Of a DNA stretch of 64,000 nt, positions 27,640 through 38,001 are shown in pieces. Every line of letters begins with the position of its first letter. Positions within the stretch are counted from its first letter, which is position 1. Source of the DNA: an uncultured Roseobacter sp. (GTDB lineage Bacteria; Pseudomonadota; Alphaproteobacteria; Rhodobacterales; Rhodobacteraceae); contig NZ_CANLXG010000002.1 of the NCBI RefSeq assembly GCF_947495025.1, forward strand, positions 868,001 through 932,000, in the 5' to 3' direction. Made by a program: the position numbers and the translations under genes. The notes under the pieces were generated by a model. That model did no database searches. It was not told where the DNA came from and saw only the letters and a list, made by a program, of their open reading frames with translations.

Positions 27640-28034
27640 TGAACATCAGCGACGTATCAGCCGCAACCGGCCTGCCGGTCAAAACGATCCGCTATTATGA
27701 AGAGATCGATCTGATCACGCCCGGTCGCAGTGACAACGGGTATCGCCACTTCAGCGAGTCGGACCGGCACAAACTGGCCTTTCTGGGACGTGCCCGGTCA
27801 CTTGGCTTTTCCATTGATGACTGCCGGAGCCTGCTGCGTCTTTACAACGACACTGACCGTGCCAGTTCAGATGTCAGGCAACTGGCGCTGACGCACCTGC
27901 AGGAGATCGAGCGCAAGCGGGATGAACTGACACAGATGCGCGACACCCTTGCGCATCTGATCGACGCCTGTGCCGGTAACGACCGGCCGGATTGCCCGAT
28001 CCTGGCTGACCTTGCCGCGGACAGGCAGTCTTGA
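27639..28034 (+). CDS. cueR: Cu(I)-responsive MerR-family regulator CueR
   Basis: 131-residue activator that senses Cu(I) and untwists promoters with 19-bp spacers. The N-terminal winged helix reads MNISDVSAATGLPVKTIRYY. The metal loop has Cys111 and Cys119 (CAGNDRPDC), and position 77 is Ser, the residue typical of sensors for monovalent ions rather than the Cys of Zn/Hg sensors. It is co-transcribed with copA through a TGATG overlap, so it autoregulates via the promoter at 25357-25387. Confidence 0.93.
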   Translation: MNISDVSAATGLPVKTIRYYEEIDLITPGRSDNGYRHFSESDRHKLAFLGRARSLGFSIDDCRSLLRLYNDTDRASSDVRQLALTHLQEIERKRDELTQMRDTLAHLIDACAGNDRPDCPILADLAADRQS

Positions 28035-28064
28035 AACCCGCTGAACCGGCATCACATCTTACCA

Positions 28065-28484
28065 ATGACCAATATTTTTCAGCACGATATCAAAGTTCTG
28101 TTTCAGCACTGCGACCCTGCGGGAATCGTTTTCTATCCCCGCTATTTTGAAATGGTGAACCAGACGGTCGAAGAATGGCATGAAGTGGGCCTGGGGCATT
28201 CCTTTGCCGATATGCACCTGGAGCGGGGTCACGGGGTGCCAACTGTCTCTATTGGTGCGGAATTCTCTGCGCCCAGCCGCATGGGCGACGTGCTGACCTG
28301 GCGGCTGTGGATGACGAAAATGGGCCGGACCTCGGCGCATCTTTTTGTCGAGGCACATTGTGGCGAGGAACGCCGCATGACGGCAACGCCTGTGCTGGTC
28401 TCGGTTGATATGAGTACGGGCAGGCCCGTCCCCTGGCCAGACGGGATGCGGTTCCGGATGGAGCACTTTCTGAGGGCCAAATAG
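28065..28484 (+). CDS. 4-hydroxybenzoyl-CoA-type thioesterase
   Basis: 139-residue hot-dog-fold acyl-CoA thioesterase. The signature FQHCDPAGIVFYPRYFEM includes Asp17, equivalent to the catalytic aspartate of 4-hydroxybenzoyl-CoA thioesterases of this class. It lies 30 bp after cueR and 78 bp before the aminobenzoyl-CoA monooxygenase gene. The latter gap holds a 17-bp dyad, so this gene may be outside the regulated operon while still serving it by releasing CoA from dead-end aryl-CoA. Its substrate is inferred from context. Confidence 0.85.
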   Translation: MTNIFQHDIKVLFQHCDPAGIVFYPRYFEMVNQTVEEWHEVGLGHSFADMHLERGHGVPTVSIGAEFSAPSRMGDVLTWRLWMTKMGRTSAHLFVEAHCGEERRMTATPVLVSVDMSTGRPVPWPDGMRFRMEHFLRAK

Positions 28485-28490
28485 CTTTAG

Positions 28491-28507
28491 GTATAAAAAT
28501 TTTATAC
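28491..28507. promoter_or_regulatory. 17-bp palindromic operator before aromatic operon
   Basis: GTATAAAA-A-TTTTATAC, with 8-bp arms about one central base, lies 56 bp upstream of the monooxygenase start. A -35-like TTGAAA begins at 28508, immediately after it, with a weak -10-like TAGGCT 16 bp further on. Size and symmetry fit a MarR-family dimer site, and a MarR gene is third in the operon. Confidence 0.6.
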
Positions 28508-28562
28508 TTGAAACAATCTGAGTCCTGAGTAGGCTTCACAGGGAAACAATCACGGGTGTCCC

Positions 28563-30863
28563 ATGAGAATTGCCTGCCTCGGAGGCGGTCCCGCCGGTCT
28601 CTATTTTGCCATCTCCATGAAGTTGCGGAATCCAGGTCACGAGATAACCGTTTTTGAACGCAACCGGCCCGATGACACCTTTGGATGGGGCGTCGTCCTG
28701 TCTGACGAGACGCTTGGGAACCTGGCCCGGAATGACCCGGACAGCGCGGCGCTGATCCGTGAACATTTTGCCTGGTGGGACGACATCGCCGTCGTTCTGC
28801 GGGGTACGCGAACGGTATCCTCCGGGCACGGCTTCTGCGGGATCGGGCGGAAGAAGCTGCTGCTTTTGCTGCAGGACCGCGCCCGGGCGCTGGGCGTTGA
28901 TCTGCAGTTCGAGACAGATGTGGAAAGCGCCGGGTCTCTCGCGCAGGAATACGACCTTGTCGTCGCCACCGATGGCCTGAATTCCCGCACCCGCGCGGAA
29001 TTCGCCTCTGCCTTCGGTCCGCAGACGGACGTGCGCAAATGCCAGTTTACCTGGCTGGGCACCAGGCAGAAGTTTGACGACGCATTTACCTTTATCTTCG
29101 AGGAAACCGAACACGGCTGGGTCTGGGCACATGCCTATAAGTTCGACCCTGATACAGCGACTTTCATCGTTGAATGCAGCCAGAAGACCTGGGACGCCTG
29201 GGGTTTCGGCGCCATGAGCAAAGAAGAGAGCATCGCCACCTGCGAGAAGATTTTCGCCACGAGCCTCGGTGGTCACGCGTTGATGTCCAACGCAAACCAC
29301 GTGCGCGGGTCGGCATGGATCCGGTTCCCGCGTGTGCTGTGTGACCGGTGGCACCACGAAAACATCGTGCTGATGGGCGATGCGGCCGCCACGGCGCATT
29401 TCTCGATCGGGTCGGGCACCAAGCTGGCGCTGGAATCTGCAATTGCACTGGCCGATTATCTGACGAATGAAGATGATATGCAGGCCGCCTTTGCGCGCTA
29501 TGAGGAAGACCGCCGCGTTGAAGTGCTGAAACTGCAGTCCGCGGCGCGCAATTCGCTGGAATGGTTCGAGGATGTGGAGCGGTATCTGCATCTGGACCCG
29601 GTGCAGTTCAGCTATTCTCTGCTGACCCGGTCGCAAAGGATCAGTCACGAAAACCTGCGCGACCGGGATCCGGACTGGCTGGTCAGTGCCGAGAAATGGT
29701 TCCAGACACAGGCCGGTGTCCGCGAAGATGCTCCGGTCCGCCATCCGATGTTCGCGCCGTACCAGCTGCGGGGGATGACCCTCAAAAACCGCGTCGTCGT
29801 ATCGCCGATGGCGCAATACAAAGCGGTCGGCGGGCTGCCAACCGACTGGCATCTGGTGCATTACGGCGAACGCGCCAAAGGCGGTGCGGGTCTGGTTTAT
29901 ACCGAAATGACCTGTATCAGTGACGATGCGCGGATCACACCCGGGTGTCCCTGTATCTGTACAGACGACCAGGAAGCGGCCTGGAAACGCATCATGGATT
30001 TTATTCATTCCGAAAGCAACGCAAAGGTCTGCCTGCAGATCGGTCACGCAGGTGCCAAAGGGTCAACACAGGTCGGATGGGACGAGATGGATGCCCCGCT
30101 GGTGTCGGACAACTGGCCCCTTATCGCCGCATCCGATGTGCCATGGTCGCATCGGAATGCTGCCCCCCGACCAATGACACGGGAAGACATGGACCGTGTG
30201 ACCAGCCAGTTCGTCGATGCCACAACGAGAGCGCACAGCGCCGGTTTTGACATGATCGAACTGCATGCGGCCCATGGCTATCTGTTGTCGGGTTTCATCA
30301 CGCCGCTGCAGAACCGGCGCACCGACGCATATGGCGGATCGCTGGAAAACCGGCTGCGATATCCGCTGGAAGTTTTCGATGCGATGCGCGCGGTATGGCC
30401 CTCAGACAAACCTATGTCGGTGCGTATTTCGGCCCATGACTGGGTGCGCGACGGTGGCATTACGCCAGATGACGCCGTGGCCATCGCCCGGGCGTTCAAG
30501 GCGCACGGGGTGGATATCTGCGATGTATCGGCCGGGCAGACGTCCACGGATGCAGAACCGGTATATGGTCGGATGTTCCAGACGCCCTTTTCGGACCGTA
30601 TCCGCAACGAAACAGGTCTGCCGACAATGGCCGTGGGCAATATCTTCGAGCCTGATCACGTCAATTCTATCCTGATGGCCGGTCGAGCGGATCTTGTCTG
30701 CCTTGCCCGGCCACACCTGGCGGATCCTTACTGGACGTTGCACGCGGCAACAGCGCTCGGTGATCGCCTGGAACAATGGCCCGATCCCTATCTGGCGGGT
30801 CGCGACCAGGCTTGGCGGCTTGCAGGCAGGGATGCCGCCACAAATGACGGAGGGCGGGTATGA
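28563..30863 (+). CDS. Bifunctional 2-aminobenzoyl-CoA / salicylyl-CoA monooxygenase-reductase
   Basis: 766-residue fusion of two flavoenzymes. Residues 1 to about 390 are a group A flavin monooxygenase, with [13 protein letters not shown] at the N-terminus and [21 protein letters not shown]. Residues about 395-766 are an Old Yellow Enzyme-type NADH:flavin oxidoreductase with [42 protein letters not shown] and [13 protein letters not shown]. This architecture defines 2-aminobenzoyl-CoA monooxygenase/reductase and salicylyl-CoA 5-hydroxylase, which dearomatise or hydroxylate CoA-activated ortho-substituted benzoates. The exact substrate is undecided. The stop overlaps the SDR start by 4 bp. 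Confidence 0.9.
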   Translation: MRIACLGGGPAGLYFAISMKLRNPGHEITVFERNRPDDTFGWGVVLSDETLGNLARNDPDSAALIREHFAWWDDIAVVLRGTRTVSSGHGFCGIGRKKLLLLLQDRARALGVDLQFETDVESAGSLAQEYDLVVATDGLNSRTRAEFASAFGPQTDVRKCQFTWLGTRQKFDDAFTFIFEETEHGWVWAHAYKFDPDTATFIVECSQKTWDAWGFGAMSKEESIATCEKIFATSLGGHALMSNANHVRGSAWIRFPRVLCDRWHHENIVLMGDAAATAHFSIGSGTKLALESAIALADYLTNEDDMQAAFARYEEDRRVEVLKLQSAARNSLEWFEDVERYLHLDPVQFSYSLLTRSQRISHENLRDRDPDWLVSAEKWFQTQAGVREDAPVRHPMFAPYQLRGMTLKNRVVVSPMAQYKAVGGLPTDWHLVHYGERAKGGAGLVYTEMTCISDDARITPGCPCICTDDQEAAWKRIMDFIHSESNAKVCLQIGHAGAKGSTQVGWDEMDAPLVSDNWPLIAASDVPWSHRNAAPRPMTREDMDRVTSQFVDATTRAHSAGFDMIELHAAHGYLLSGFITPLQNRRTDAYGGSLENRLRYPLEVFDAMRAVWPSDKPMSVRISAHDWVRDGGITPDDAVAIARAFKAHGVDICDVSAGQTSTDAEPVYGRMFQTPFSDRIRNETGLPTMAVGNIFEPDHVNSILMAGRADLVCLARPHLADPYWTLHAATALGDRLEQWPDPYLAGRDQAWRLAGRDAATNDGGRV

Positions 30864-31612
30864 ACGATCTTTCCGGGCAGAAGGCGCTTGTGACCGGGGG
30901 CGGCACCGGAGTGGGTGCCGCAATTGCCCGTACTCTTGCCGATGCCGGCGCAGAGGTCTGGATCAGCGGACGGCGGCCAGAGGTACTGAAGGCGATGGCG
31001 GACAGGCACGCGCGCCTGCACGCCGTAACCGGTGACGTGACCAGCCCCGAAGACTGCGCCCGGATGATCGGGGCCGCCGGCCGGCCAGGAATCGTCGTAG
31101 CCAACGCCGGTGCAGCAGTGTCAAAGCCGTTCCACAGGATGTCCGCCGATGATCTGCGCGACATGCTGGAAGTCAACCTGCTGGGCGTTTTCAATATCTG
31201 GTCTGCCGTACTACCCGCACTTAAAGAGACCGGTTCCGGACGTCTGATCACGGTCGCATCGACTGCAGGGTTGAAGGGATACGCCTATGTCAGTGCCTAT
31301 TCAGCGGCAAAACACGGCGTGATCGGCCTGACACGCTCGCTCGCACTCGAACTGGCAACGACGGGAATAACCGTTAATGCGGTGTGTCCCGGGTTTACCG
31401 ACACACCGATGCTGGATGACACGATCGCCAACATCATGCGCCAGACAGGGCGCGATGCCACAGATGCGAGAAAAGCACTGACGGCGACAAACCCACAGGG
31501 CCGCCTGGTTCAGCCGGACGAGGTTGCCGATGCAGTTCTCTGGTTGTCAGGCCCGGGTGCCGGCTCAGTGACCGGTCAGGCCTTATCAGTTTCAGGCGGA
31601 GAAGTCATGTGA
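30860..31612 (+). CDS. Short-chain dehydrogenase/reductase
   Basis: 250-residue classical SDR with the NAD(P)-binding motif [13 protein letters not shown] in VVANAGAAV, the catalytic Ser of VASTAG and the YSAAK Tyr/Lys pair, then the PGFTDTPM turn. In this operon it probably oxidises a 3-hydroxyacyl-CoA or alicyclic hydroxyacyl-CoA intermediate made after ring reduction. It is coupled on both sides by 4-bp overlaps. Confidence 0.88.
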   Translation: MNDLSGQKALVTGGGTGVGAAIARTLADAGAEVWISGRRPEVLKAMADRHARLHAVTGDVTSPEDCARMIGAAGRPGIVVANAGAAVSKPFHRMSADDLRDMLEVNLLGVFNIWSAVLPALKETGSGRLITVASTAGLKGYAYVSAYSAAKHGVIGLTRSLALELATTGITVNAVCPGFTDTPMLDDTIANIMRQTGRDATDARKALTATNPQGRLVQPDEVADAVLWLSGPGAGSVTGQALSVSGGEVM

Positions 31613-32076
31613 CCCGACAAACAGACACACAAGGTGATCTCAGCAAAGACCGGCTGCGCGTCTGGCTGAGGATGCTTAAGGTCACCCGAAGAATTGAGGC
31701 GGAACTCCGCGAACGTATGCGGCAGGAATGGGACACGACGCTGCCGCGCTTCGACGTAATGTCGGCCCTGCATCGCAATGGCGAGGGCATGAAAATGAGC
31801 GACCTCAGCGGTGTGTTGCGGGTCTCCAACGGCAACGTGACCGGCATCGTCGACCGGCTGGTTGCAGACGGTCTGGTGGAGCGTCGCTCGGTCGAGGGCG
31901 ACCGGCGGGCGATGCGTGTTGTGCTGACGGAAAAAGGGCGCGTCCTTTTTGACGACATGGCCGGAGTTCACGAACGCTGGGTCGATGAATTGCTGTCACC
32001 CATCGGCGCTCAGGGGCTTGCGACCGTTTATTCCCGCCTGGGCCGCATTGCCGAAACAACCGGAGAGGACAGCTGA
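31609..32076 (+). CDS. MarR-family transcriptional regulator
   Basis: 155-residue winged-helix repressor. The DNA-binding core is [31 protein letters not shown], here in parts, followed by the wing [13 protein letters not shown]. It starts with a GTG overlapping the SDR stop and is embedded in the catabolic operon, so it likely represses it and senses an aryl-CoA or aromatic acid. The 17-bp dyad upstream of the monooxygenase gene is the obvious operator candidate. Confidence 0.92.
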   Translation: MTRQTDTQGDLSKDRLRVWLRMLKVTRRIEAELRERMRQEWDTTLPRFDVMSALHRNGEGMKMSDLSGVLRVSNGNVTGIVDRLVADGLVERRSVEGDRRAMRVVLTEKGRVLFDDMAGVHERWVDELLSPIGAQGLATVYSRLGRIAETTGEDS

Positions 32077-32867
32077 TGCCGGATCATTTCAGACTGAGAC
32101 ACGAGGGCAGTGTTGCCGCGGTCACACTCGACCGGCCCGACCGGAAGAATCCCCTGACCTTTGACAGTTATGCCGAGCTGCGCGACTGGTTCCGCAATCT
32201 GCGCGACGATGAAGGGACCAAAGCTGTAGTATTTGGCTCTAACAGCGGGAATTTCAGTTCGGGTGGCGATGTTCATGACATCATCGGGCCGCTGGTCGGT
32301 ATGGATATGAAAGACCTGCTGAAGTTCACGCGTATGACTGGTGATCTGGTCAGGGCGATGCTGGGGTGTGGCAAACCGGTGGTGGCAGCCGTGGACGGTA
32401 TCTGTGTGGGCGCGGGGGCAATCATCGCGATGGCTTCTGATCTGCGGCTGGCAACGCCGCAGGCGCGGACGGCATTTCTGTTCACCCGTGTGGGGCTCGC
32501 GGGCTGTGACATGGGTGCCTGTGCGATGCTGCCCCGTATCATCGGCCAGGGCAGGGCCGCAGAGTTGCTTTACACGGGCCGCAGCATGAGTGCCGACGAA
32601 GGAGCGCAGTGGGGATTTTTCAACCGTCTGGTTCCTTCTGAAGATCTGAGTGCCGAAGCACTGTCGCTGGCCGGTAAAATTGCCGAAGGTCCGAATTTCG
32701 CGCACATGATGACAAAGACGATGCTGAACCAGGAATGGTCAATGACTCTCGATCAGGCCATTGAAGCCGAAGCACAGGCCCAGGCAATCTGTATGCAGAC
32801 CGGGGATTTCCGCCGCGCCTACGAGGCTTTTGTCGCCAAGGAACAACCGGTGTTTCAGGGCGACTGA
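32076..32867 (+). CDS. Enoyl-CoA hydratase/isomerase family protein
   Basis: 263-residue crotonase-fold protein. The oxyanion-hole segments are [10 protein letters not shown] and [21 protein letters not shown]. The start shares one base with the MarR stop (TGATG). Given the operon it should hydrate or hydrolyse a ring-derived enoyl-CoA, in analogy to beta-oxidation-like lower pathways of aminobenzoyl-CoA or salicylyl-CoA degradation. The exact reaction cannot be read from sequence. Confidence 0.88.
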   Translation: MPDHFRLRHEGSVAAVTLDRPDRKNPLTFDSYAELRDWFRNLRDDEGTKAVVFGSNSGNFSSGGDVHDIIGPLVGMDMKDLLKFTRMTGDLVRAMLGCGKPVVAAVDGICVGAGAIIAMASDLRLATPQARTAFLFTRVGLAGCDMGACAMLPRIIGQGRAAELLYTGRSMSADEGAQWGFFNRLVPSEDLSAEALSLAGKIAEGPNFAHMMTKTMLNQEWSMTLDQAIEAEAQAQAICMQTGDFRRAYEAFVAKEQPVFQGD

Positions 32868-32891
32868 CAGGACCATAAAGGGATCATGCTG

Positions 32892-34058
32892 ATGAGCGAC
32901 CGCAGTTTTCTGAACTGGCCGTTTTTCGAGGAACGGCACCGCGAACTTGCGGATGCGCTGGATACCTGGTGCGCGGCCAGTCTGTGCGATATCGACCACA
33001 CAAACGTGGATGCCAGCTGCATCGCGCTGGTCCGGATGCTGGGGCAGGGTGGATGGCTGCGTCATTCGGCGGTTGATCCCGATAACCCGGGCACGCTTGA
33101 TGTGCGCAGCCTGTGTCTGATCCGCGAAACGCTGGCGCGCTATGACGGTCTGGCCGATTTTGCCTTTGCGATGCAGGGTCTGGGCACCGGCGCACTGTCG
33201 CTCTTCGGGTCCGGGGAACAGCAGGCGTGGTTGCACAGAACGCGGCAGGGTGATGCGCTGTCCGCCTTTGCCCTGACTGAACCGGGATCAGGTTCTGACG
33301 TGGCAAATATCTCGTTGCGCGCCGAACAGGACGGTGACGGTTATATTCTCAACGGCGAAAAGACCTGGATTTCAAACGGCGGTATTGCTGACGTCTATAC
33401 GGTCTTTGCGCGTACCGGCGAGGCACCCGGCGCGGGCGGGCTCTCGGCTTTTCTGGTGCCTGCCAAGACGCCGGGTCTGCGGATAGCTGAAAAGCTGGAT
33501 GTGATTGCGCCGCATCCTCTGGCGCGGCTGTCTTTTGAAAATCTCAGGCTGCCGGGCGACGCCCTGATCGGCGCACCCGGGCAGGGGTTCCGCATCGCGA
33601 TGTCCGTTCTGGATGTTTTCCGGGCGACGGTTGCTGCCGCCGCGCTTGGCTTTGCCCGCTGCGCGCTGGACGCCGCACTCGAACGGGTGCAGGAGCGCCG
33701 GCTTTTCGGGGCACCGCTGTCTGATCTGCAGATGGTTCAGGGGCATATCGCTGACATGGCACTGGATGTGGATGCCGCGGCGCTGCTGGTGTACCGCGCT
33801 GCCTGGACGCGCGATACCGGCGCGTCCAGAGTTACGCGCGAGGCCGCTATGGCCAAGCTCTTTGCGACAGATCAGGCCCAGCGTGTAATTGACAAAACCG
33901 TGCAGTTATTTGGCGGCGAGGGCGTGCGCAGCGGATCTGTACCAGAGCGGCTATACCGGGAAATCAGGGCTCTGCGCATATACGAAGGTGCTTCGGATGT
34001 GCAGAAAGTTGTGATTGCCAGATCGACACTTTCGGCACATCAGAGACTGAATCAGTAG
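32892..34058 (+). CDS. Acyl-CoA dehydrogenase
   Basis: 388-residue FAD enzyme of the acyl-CoA dehydrogenase family, with [36 protein letters not shown] and the C-terminal [11 protein letters not shown], where the Glu is at the usual catalytic position of one subgroup. The ATG at 32892 has AAAGGGA at 8 bp; an ATG 6 bp earlier is possible. It is the last gene of the aromatic operon and its stop overlaps the convergent HTH gene by 7 bp. Confidence 0.9.
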   Translation: MSDRSFLNWPFFEERHRELADALDTWCAASLCDIDHTNVDASCIALVRMLGQGGWLRHSAVDPDNPGTLDVRSLCLIRETLARYDGLADFAFAMQGLGTGALSLFGSGEQQAWLHRTRQGDALSAFALTEPGSGSDVANISLRAEQDGDGYILNGEKTWISNGGIADVYTVFARTGEAPGAGGLSAFLVPAKTPGLRIAEKLDVIAPHPLARLSFENLRLPGDALIGAPGQGFRIAMSVLDVFRATVAAAALGFARCALDAALERVQERRLFGAPLSDLQMVQGHIADMALDVDAAALLVYRAAWTRDTGASRVTREAAMAKLFATDQAQRVIDKTVQLFGGEGVRSGSVPERLYREIRALRIYEGASDVQKVVIARSTLSAHQRLNQ

Positions 34059-34885
34059 GATTTCACCGACTGCGCCAGACGTTCAAGGGTCAGATTGACC
34101 TGATCGGAGCCGATCACTGCACTTCGTACGAGCCGGTCGAACTGCCGGGAAAACCCGCGCACCTGCTCGGGGCTGCTGACCACCAGGTAGGCGTCACCGA
34201 TGTAGAGCGCGACCCGCTGCCGTCCGAAGACCGTAAAGGGCGCGGAATAGGTTTTGCTGCCGTCATAGAGGTGCAGCCGCAGCGCAGGATAGGTCTGTGC
34301 ACAGATGCGGGCCATGTGCTCCAGCTGGCGCCGGCACTGACGGGCGGGCGTATTGCGCCACAGACCAGTTCGTGCGGCAAGATCCTGCAGCGTCTGTATC
34401 GGCATTGCGATCTCCACGTCCATGTCTTCGAGCGAAATGTGCCCCAGTACGTTTTCGACCCCGCCACCGCGCGCGTCTTCAGGCGTATCGTCGAGCGCCT
34501 GAGGTGCCAGGCTGAACATATCGGGCAGGGTCGACGGGACATAGCGCAGTTTGAACCCGGCCGCTTCGCTGCGCCACTGGTCCAGCGGTGTTGAACCATC
34601 CGCCTGAACTTCCTGTTCGATCTGAACGCTGCCGGCAACCTCCTGGCGGCCTTCCGGAGCGTTCTCCAGACAGAGAAGCCAGTCCGCCGAAACACCGCTG
34701 ATCCGGGCAATACGCCGGAGCGTCTCGGCGCGTGGCAGCCGATCCGAGGCCGGGCTCAGGAACTGGCTGAGGGCGGAGCGGTCAAGACCCGTCTGCTCCA
34801 TGAAGTGCGACTTCCCTTCGACGTGCGACTCCAGAACCTTTCGCAGTCTTGCGCGGAACTGCACAGAGAGATTACGTTTATCCAT
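34052..34885 (-). CDS. XRE-type HTH regulator, divergent from desaturase
   Basis: 277-residue regulator with an N-terminal helix-turn-helix (about residues 20-65: [19 protein letters not shown], then [18 protein letters not shown]) and an unassigned C-terminal region of about 200 residues that may bind an effector. The ATG at 34885 has no Shine-Dalgarno sequence; a 12-bp palindrome TGCATATATGCA ends 3 bp before it. A TTG at 34900 is an in-frame alternative. It is divergent from the fatty acid desaturase, which it may regulate, and converges on the acyl-CoA dehydrogenase gene. Confidence 0.8.
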   Translation of the reverse strand: MDKRNLSVQFRARLRKVLESHVEGKSHFMEQTGLDRSALSQFLSPASDRLPRAETLRRIARISGVSADWLLCLENAPEGRQEVAGSVQIEQEVQADGSTPLDQWRSEAAGFKLRYVPSTLPDMFSLAPQALDDTPEDARGGGVENVLGHISLEDMDVEIAMPIQTLQDLAARTGLWRNTPARQCRRQLEHMARICAQTYPALRLHLYDGSKTYSAPFTVFGRQRVALYIGDAYLVVSSPEQVRGFSRQFDRLVRSAVIGSDQVNLTLERLAQSVKSY

Positions 34886-34887
34886 AA

Positions 34888-34919
34888 TGCATATATGCAA
34901 TTTTGTAGTGAAAATACAA
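34888..34919. promoter_or_regulatory. Palindromes at the HTH regulator start
   Basis: A perfect 12-bp palindrome TGCATATATGCA (34888-34899) and an inverted repeat TTGTA-N7-TACAA (34903-34919) lie between the divergent HTH regulator and desaturase genes. They are the best candidates for the regulator's own operator. Confidence 0.5.
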
Positions 34920-35040
34920 CAAAACAGGGAAACAGACGCACAAGTAATCTTTCTAATGCAAACTCACGCGCTTGTAACCGGTGGACCGGATCGGGAAAAT
35001 CCTCAGGAAACGTGATACCTGCACAAATGAAAGGCACCAG

Positions 35041-35997
35041 TTGGCGACCCCCGAATGCCCCGCAACCCCGAATACTGAATGGCCAACACTGGCGGTGGCC
35101 TTTTTCTGCTATTCAGGATTTGCGCTGACCACCGGCTTCTCCGGGCACATCGGTCTGCCTGTTTCTGCTGTTCTGCTGGCTCTCATTCTGACGCTGTATT
35201 CGTCTCTGAACCACGAAGTGCTGCATGGTCATCCATTCCGTTATCAGACACTGAACACCGCACTGGTCTTTCCAGCACTTGGGCTCTTCATCCCCTATCT
35301 GCGTTTTCGTGATACACATCTGGCGCATCACCACGATCCGTCTCTGACCGATCCCTACGATGACCCCGAGTCGAACTTCATCGACCCTGCGGTCTGGAAC
35401 AGGTGGTCAAAACCGCGCCGTGCGATCTATATTTTTAACAACACCCTGTTTGGAAGAATGCTCATCGGGCCACTGATCAGTACAGCTACGTTCTGGGCGG
35501 ACGACCTGAAAGCCATCGTATCCGGGGACAGGAACGTTCTGTCCGGATGGGCTTTTCATGCCTTTGGTCTGGTGCCTGTGATCGTCTGGTGGGTCCTTGT
35601 GGCAGACATGCCGGTATGGGTGTTTCTGGCGTCAGCCTATGCCAGTCTCTCGGTGCTCAAGATCAGAACATTCCTTGAGCACCGCGTGCATGAAAAAGCC
35701 CGTTGTCGCAGTGTTATTATTGAGGACCGTGGATTGTTGTCGGTGCTCTTTCTCAAGAACAATCTGCATGCCGTACATCATGCCTGCCCGTCACTTGCCT
35801 GGTATCGGCTGGATCAGTTCTATCGCACCCGGAGATCCGCGTTCCTGGAACGTAATGGCGGATATGCCTATCGGTCTTACTGGCACATCGCGTGGCTGTT
35901 TCTTCTGCGGACAAAAGATCCGGTGCCCCACACTCTGTGGAGCCGTACAGACAGCGTGCCAGACGCGACAGCCGTGCGGGAAAACAGCGCTGTGTGA
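35041..35997 (+). CDS. Membrane fatty acid desaturase
   Basis: Di-iron membrane desaturase/hydroxylase family, about 318 residues. Three histidine boxes are visible: HEVLHGH, HLAHHHDP and HAVHHACP, with four hydrophobic helices between and around them. The acyl or lipid substrate is unknown. Start is uncertain: I use TTG at 35041 (MATPEC), with AAAGG 6 bp upstream, since a GTG at 34981 has no ribosome site and adds a poorly conserved-looking tail. It is divergent from the HTH regulator, which probably controls it. Confidence 0.85.
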   Translation: MATPECPATPNTEWPTLAVAFFCYSGFALTTGFSGHIGLPVSAVLLALILTLYSSLNHEVLHGHPFRYQTLNTALVFPALGLFIPYLRFRDTHLAHHHDPSLTDPYDDPESNFIDPAVWNRWSKPRRAIYIFNNTLFGRMLIGPLISTATFWADDLKAIVSGDRNVLSGWAFHAFGLVPVIVWWVLVADMPVWVFLASAYASLSVLKIRTFLEHRVHEKARCRSVIIEDRGLLSVLFLKNNLHAVHHACPSLAWYRLDQFYRTRRSAFLERNGGYAYRSYWHIAWLFLLRTKDPVPHTLWSRTDSVPDATAVRENSAV

Positions 35998-36080
35998 TCC
36001 GCCGGCTGTTTGGTGTTTGTGTTCGTGGCCCGCCGATGCCATCGTGTGTGCACGAAACAAGACCCGTTGTGAGGCGAACA

Positions 36081-36884
36081 ATGTCCGACCACGAACTCCC
36101 TGTCCTGCTGGCCGTTGACGCGGGCGTTGCCACGGTGACGATCAACAATCCACGGGCCATGAACGCGCTGTCAGAGGATGTTCTGCAGGCGCTTCAGGAA
36201 ACCTGGGACGACCTTGCGACGAACAGTGATGTCAAAGCCGTCATTCTGCGCGGCGCGGGCAACCATTTTTGTGCCGGGCACAATCTCAAGGAAATGACCG
36301 CGCGGCGCGGCGATGAAGATGGGGGCAAGGCATACTTCAACGATCTCTTCGCGCGGTGTTCAAAGATGATGCTGTCGATCGTGAATCTGCCGCAACCTGT
36401 CATTGTTCAGGTCCAGGGCATAGCGACCGCTGCCGGTTGCCAGCTGGTAGCGACATGCGATCTGGCGGTTGCTGCAGATGACGCACGTTTTGCCACCTCT
36501 GGTGTCAATATTGGTCTGTTCTGCTCCACACCGATGGTTGCGCTGTCCCGCAATATCCCGCGCAAACTGGCGATGGAAATGCTGTTGCTCGGTGATTTCA
36601 TCTCCGCCTCCCGTGCGGCAGAGATCGGGCTGATCAACCGCGTTGTACCGGCTGCCGAACTTGATGAAGTGGCCATGGCGATGGCCCGGCAGATCGTTGG
36701 AAAAGCGCCTGTCGCTGTGCGAACGGGTAAGCGTGCCTTTTACGAACAGGCGGAATTGCCGCTGGAAGACGCTTATGCTTTCGCGGGCAGGACCATGGCC
36801 GACAATATGATGGCGCGCGATACACGCGCGGGCATTGATGCCTTTATCGCAAAAGAACCCATGCCCGAATGGCAGGACGACTGA
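36081..36884 (+). CDS. Enoyl-CoA hydratase
   Basis: 267-residue crotonase-family protein with oxyanion-hole segments HFCAGHNLKEM and VQGIATAAGCQLVATCDLAVA, plus SRAAEIGLINRVVP. The ATG at 36081 has GAGG upstream at 7 bp; in-frame codons further upstream lie in the desaturase 3' region and were not used. Family members of this type include ECHDC3-like enoyl-CoA hydratases. It stands alone downstream of the desaturase by 83 bp and is convergent with an amine oxidase gene. Confidence 0.88.
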   Translation: MSDHELPVLLAVDAGVATVTINNPRAMNALSEDVLQALQETWDDLATNSDVKAVILRGAGNHFCAGHNLKEMTARRGDEDGGKAYFNDLFARCSKMMLSIVNLPQPVIVQVQGIATAAGCQLVATCDLAVAADDARFATSGVNIGLFCSTPMVALSRNIPRKLAMEMLLLGDFISASRAAEIGLINRVVPAAELDEVAMAMARQIVGKAPVAVRTGKRAFYEQAELPLEDAYAFAGRTMADNMMARDTRAGIDAFIAKEPMPEWQDD

Positions 36885-36886
36885 CA

Positions 36887-37939
36887 TCAGCCGAGCGCGG
36901 CTTCGGCCTGCTCCGCCGCTTCCAGCGCGCCTTCGAGAAATCCGCCGAAATGATTGCCCATTTCGGACGAGGCAAAAATCAGGTTGCCATCCCACAAACC
37001 ACGTAATGCAGCAGGCGTGCCATAGGCCGGATGGTGATCCGGACCGTTGTGGTCCGCAGGGGTCGCGATCATGGGGTTGGCGGCCCAGTCTTCCATCAGG
37101 ACCGCCTGCGGGCTGGCAAGCTGGGGCCCAAAAAGCGTTGCCAGCTGGCTCACGGCGTCGCTGATGACCTTGTCGCGATGAGTTGCCCGGATAGCAGGCG
37201 GCGTGCCGACAAAGCCAAAGAGCGCAAACGCCTGTTCATCATGGGGCGAGGCGTCGTGTATCTCTGCGAGCGGTCCGGTCTGACTGATCGCGTCTCCGGA
37301 CAGGCCTGCTTCGCGCCACCAGGGACGGCCGTAGACGGCAATGAATTTCGCATGGCCGGCCATCCATGTCGGGACATCGTGCATTTCAGACATGACTTCA
37401 TCCGGCAGCGAAGGGCTGAAACCGGTCGTCGCGGTGACCAGGCGGGGTGGAGCAGCAACAACAACGCGGTTCGCGCGGATTTCACCCCGCTGAGTACCGG
37501 CAAGAATGCCGTTGTCGCCCTTCACAAGGCTCTTAACGGAATTCTGCAGCAGCAACCGGTTTTCGGGCAGGCTATCTGCCAGCCCCTGCGTGAGCCGCGC
37601 CAGACCGCCAGCAATACGAAAAGAGCCCTTCATAGAGCCTGCACCTGGTGCCCTGTGTACTTCGCCGGAAACAGTCTGCCAGAGCCCGTCGCCTTTGCTG
37701 TACTGATCAAAAACCAACAGGCCAAGCTGCCGGGCCAGGGCGTTGATACGTGGCTGGTCCGGCCATATCCATGCCGGACCAAGATCCACGGGAACCTGCC
37801 CGGCCAGGTCAGTTTTAACGCGGCCACCAATGCGTCCGGCACTCTCGCAGAGCAGATAGTCCATGCCCTGCTGTTCCAGTCTGCGCGCGAGGCTCAGTCC
37901 TGCAAGACCCGCGCCAATGATCAGTATATCGGTATCCAT
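36887..37939 (-). CDS. Flavin-dependent amine oxidase
   Basis: 350-residue FAD oxidoreductase of the monoamine oxidase family. The Rossmann motif is IIGAGLAGLSLARRLE with the following glutamate CESAGRIGGRV, and a C-terminal FAD segment, LIFASSEMGNHFGGFLEGALEA, replaces the usual AGT-type motif. The amine substrate is unknown. It converges on the enoyl-CoA hydratase with only 2 bp between the stops. The ATG at 37939 was chosen by the family N-terminus; a GTG 21 bp upstream is in frame. Confidence 0.85.
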   Translation of the reverse strand: MDTDILIIGAGLAGLSLARRLEQQGMDYLLCESAGRIGGRVKTDLAGQVPVDLGPAWIWPDQPRINALARQLGLLVFDQYSKGDGLWQTVSGEVHRAPGAGSMKGSFRIAGGLARLTQGLADSLPENRLLLQNSVKSLVKGDNGILAGTQRGEIRANRVVVAAPPRLVTATTGFSPSLPDEVMSEMHDVPTWMAGHAKFIAVYGRPWWREAGLSGDAISQTGPLAEIHDASPHDEQAFALFGFVGTPPAIRATHRDKVISDAVSQLATLFGPQLASPQAVLMEDWAANPMIATPADHNGPDHHPAYGTPAALRGLWDGNLIFASSEMGNHFGGFLEGALEAAEQAEAALG

Positions 37940-38001
37940 GCCAGACTGTGTACATGACACAGCCGCACTGTCACGCAGCCCCGGTACACACCGGTGTGAT
38001 A

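Noticed and set aside
28536..30047. 503-residue minus-strand frame opposite the monooxygenase-reductase gene
   Set aside because: Antisense shadow; the plus strand encodes continuous flavoenzyme motifs.
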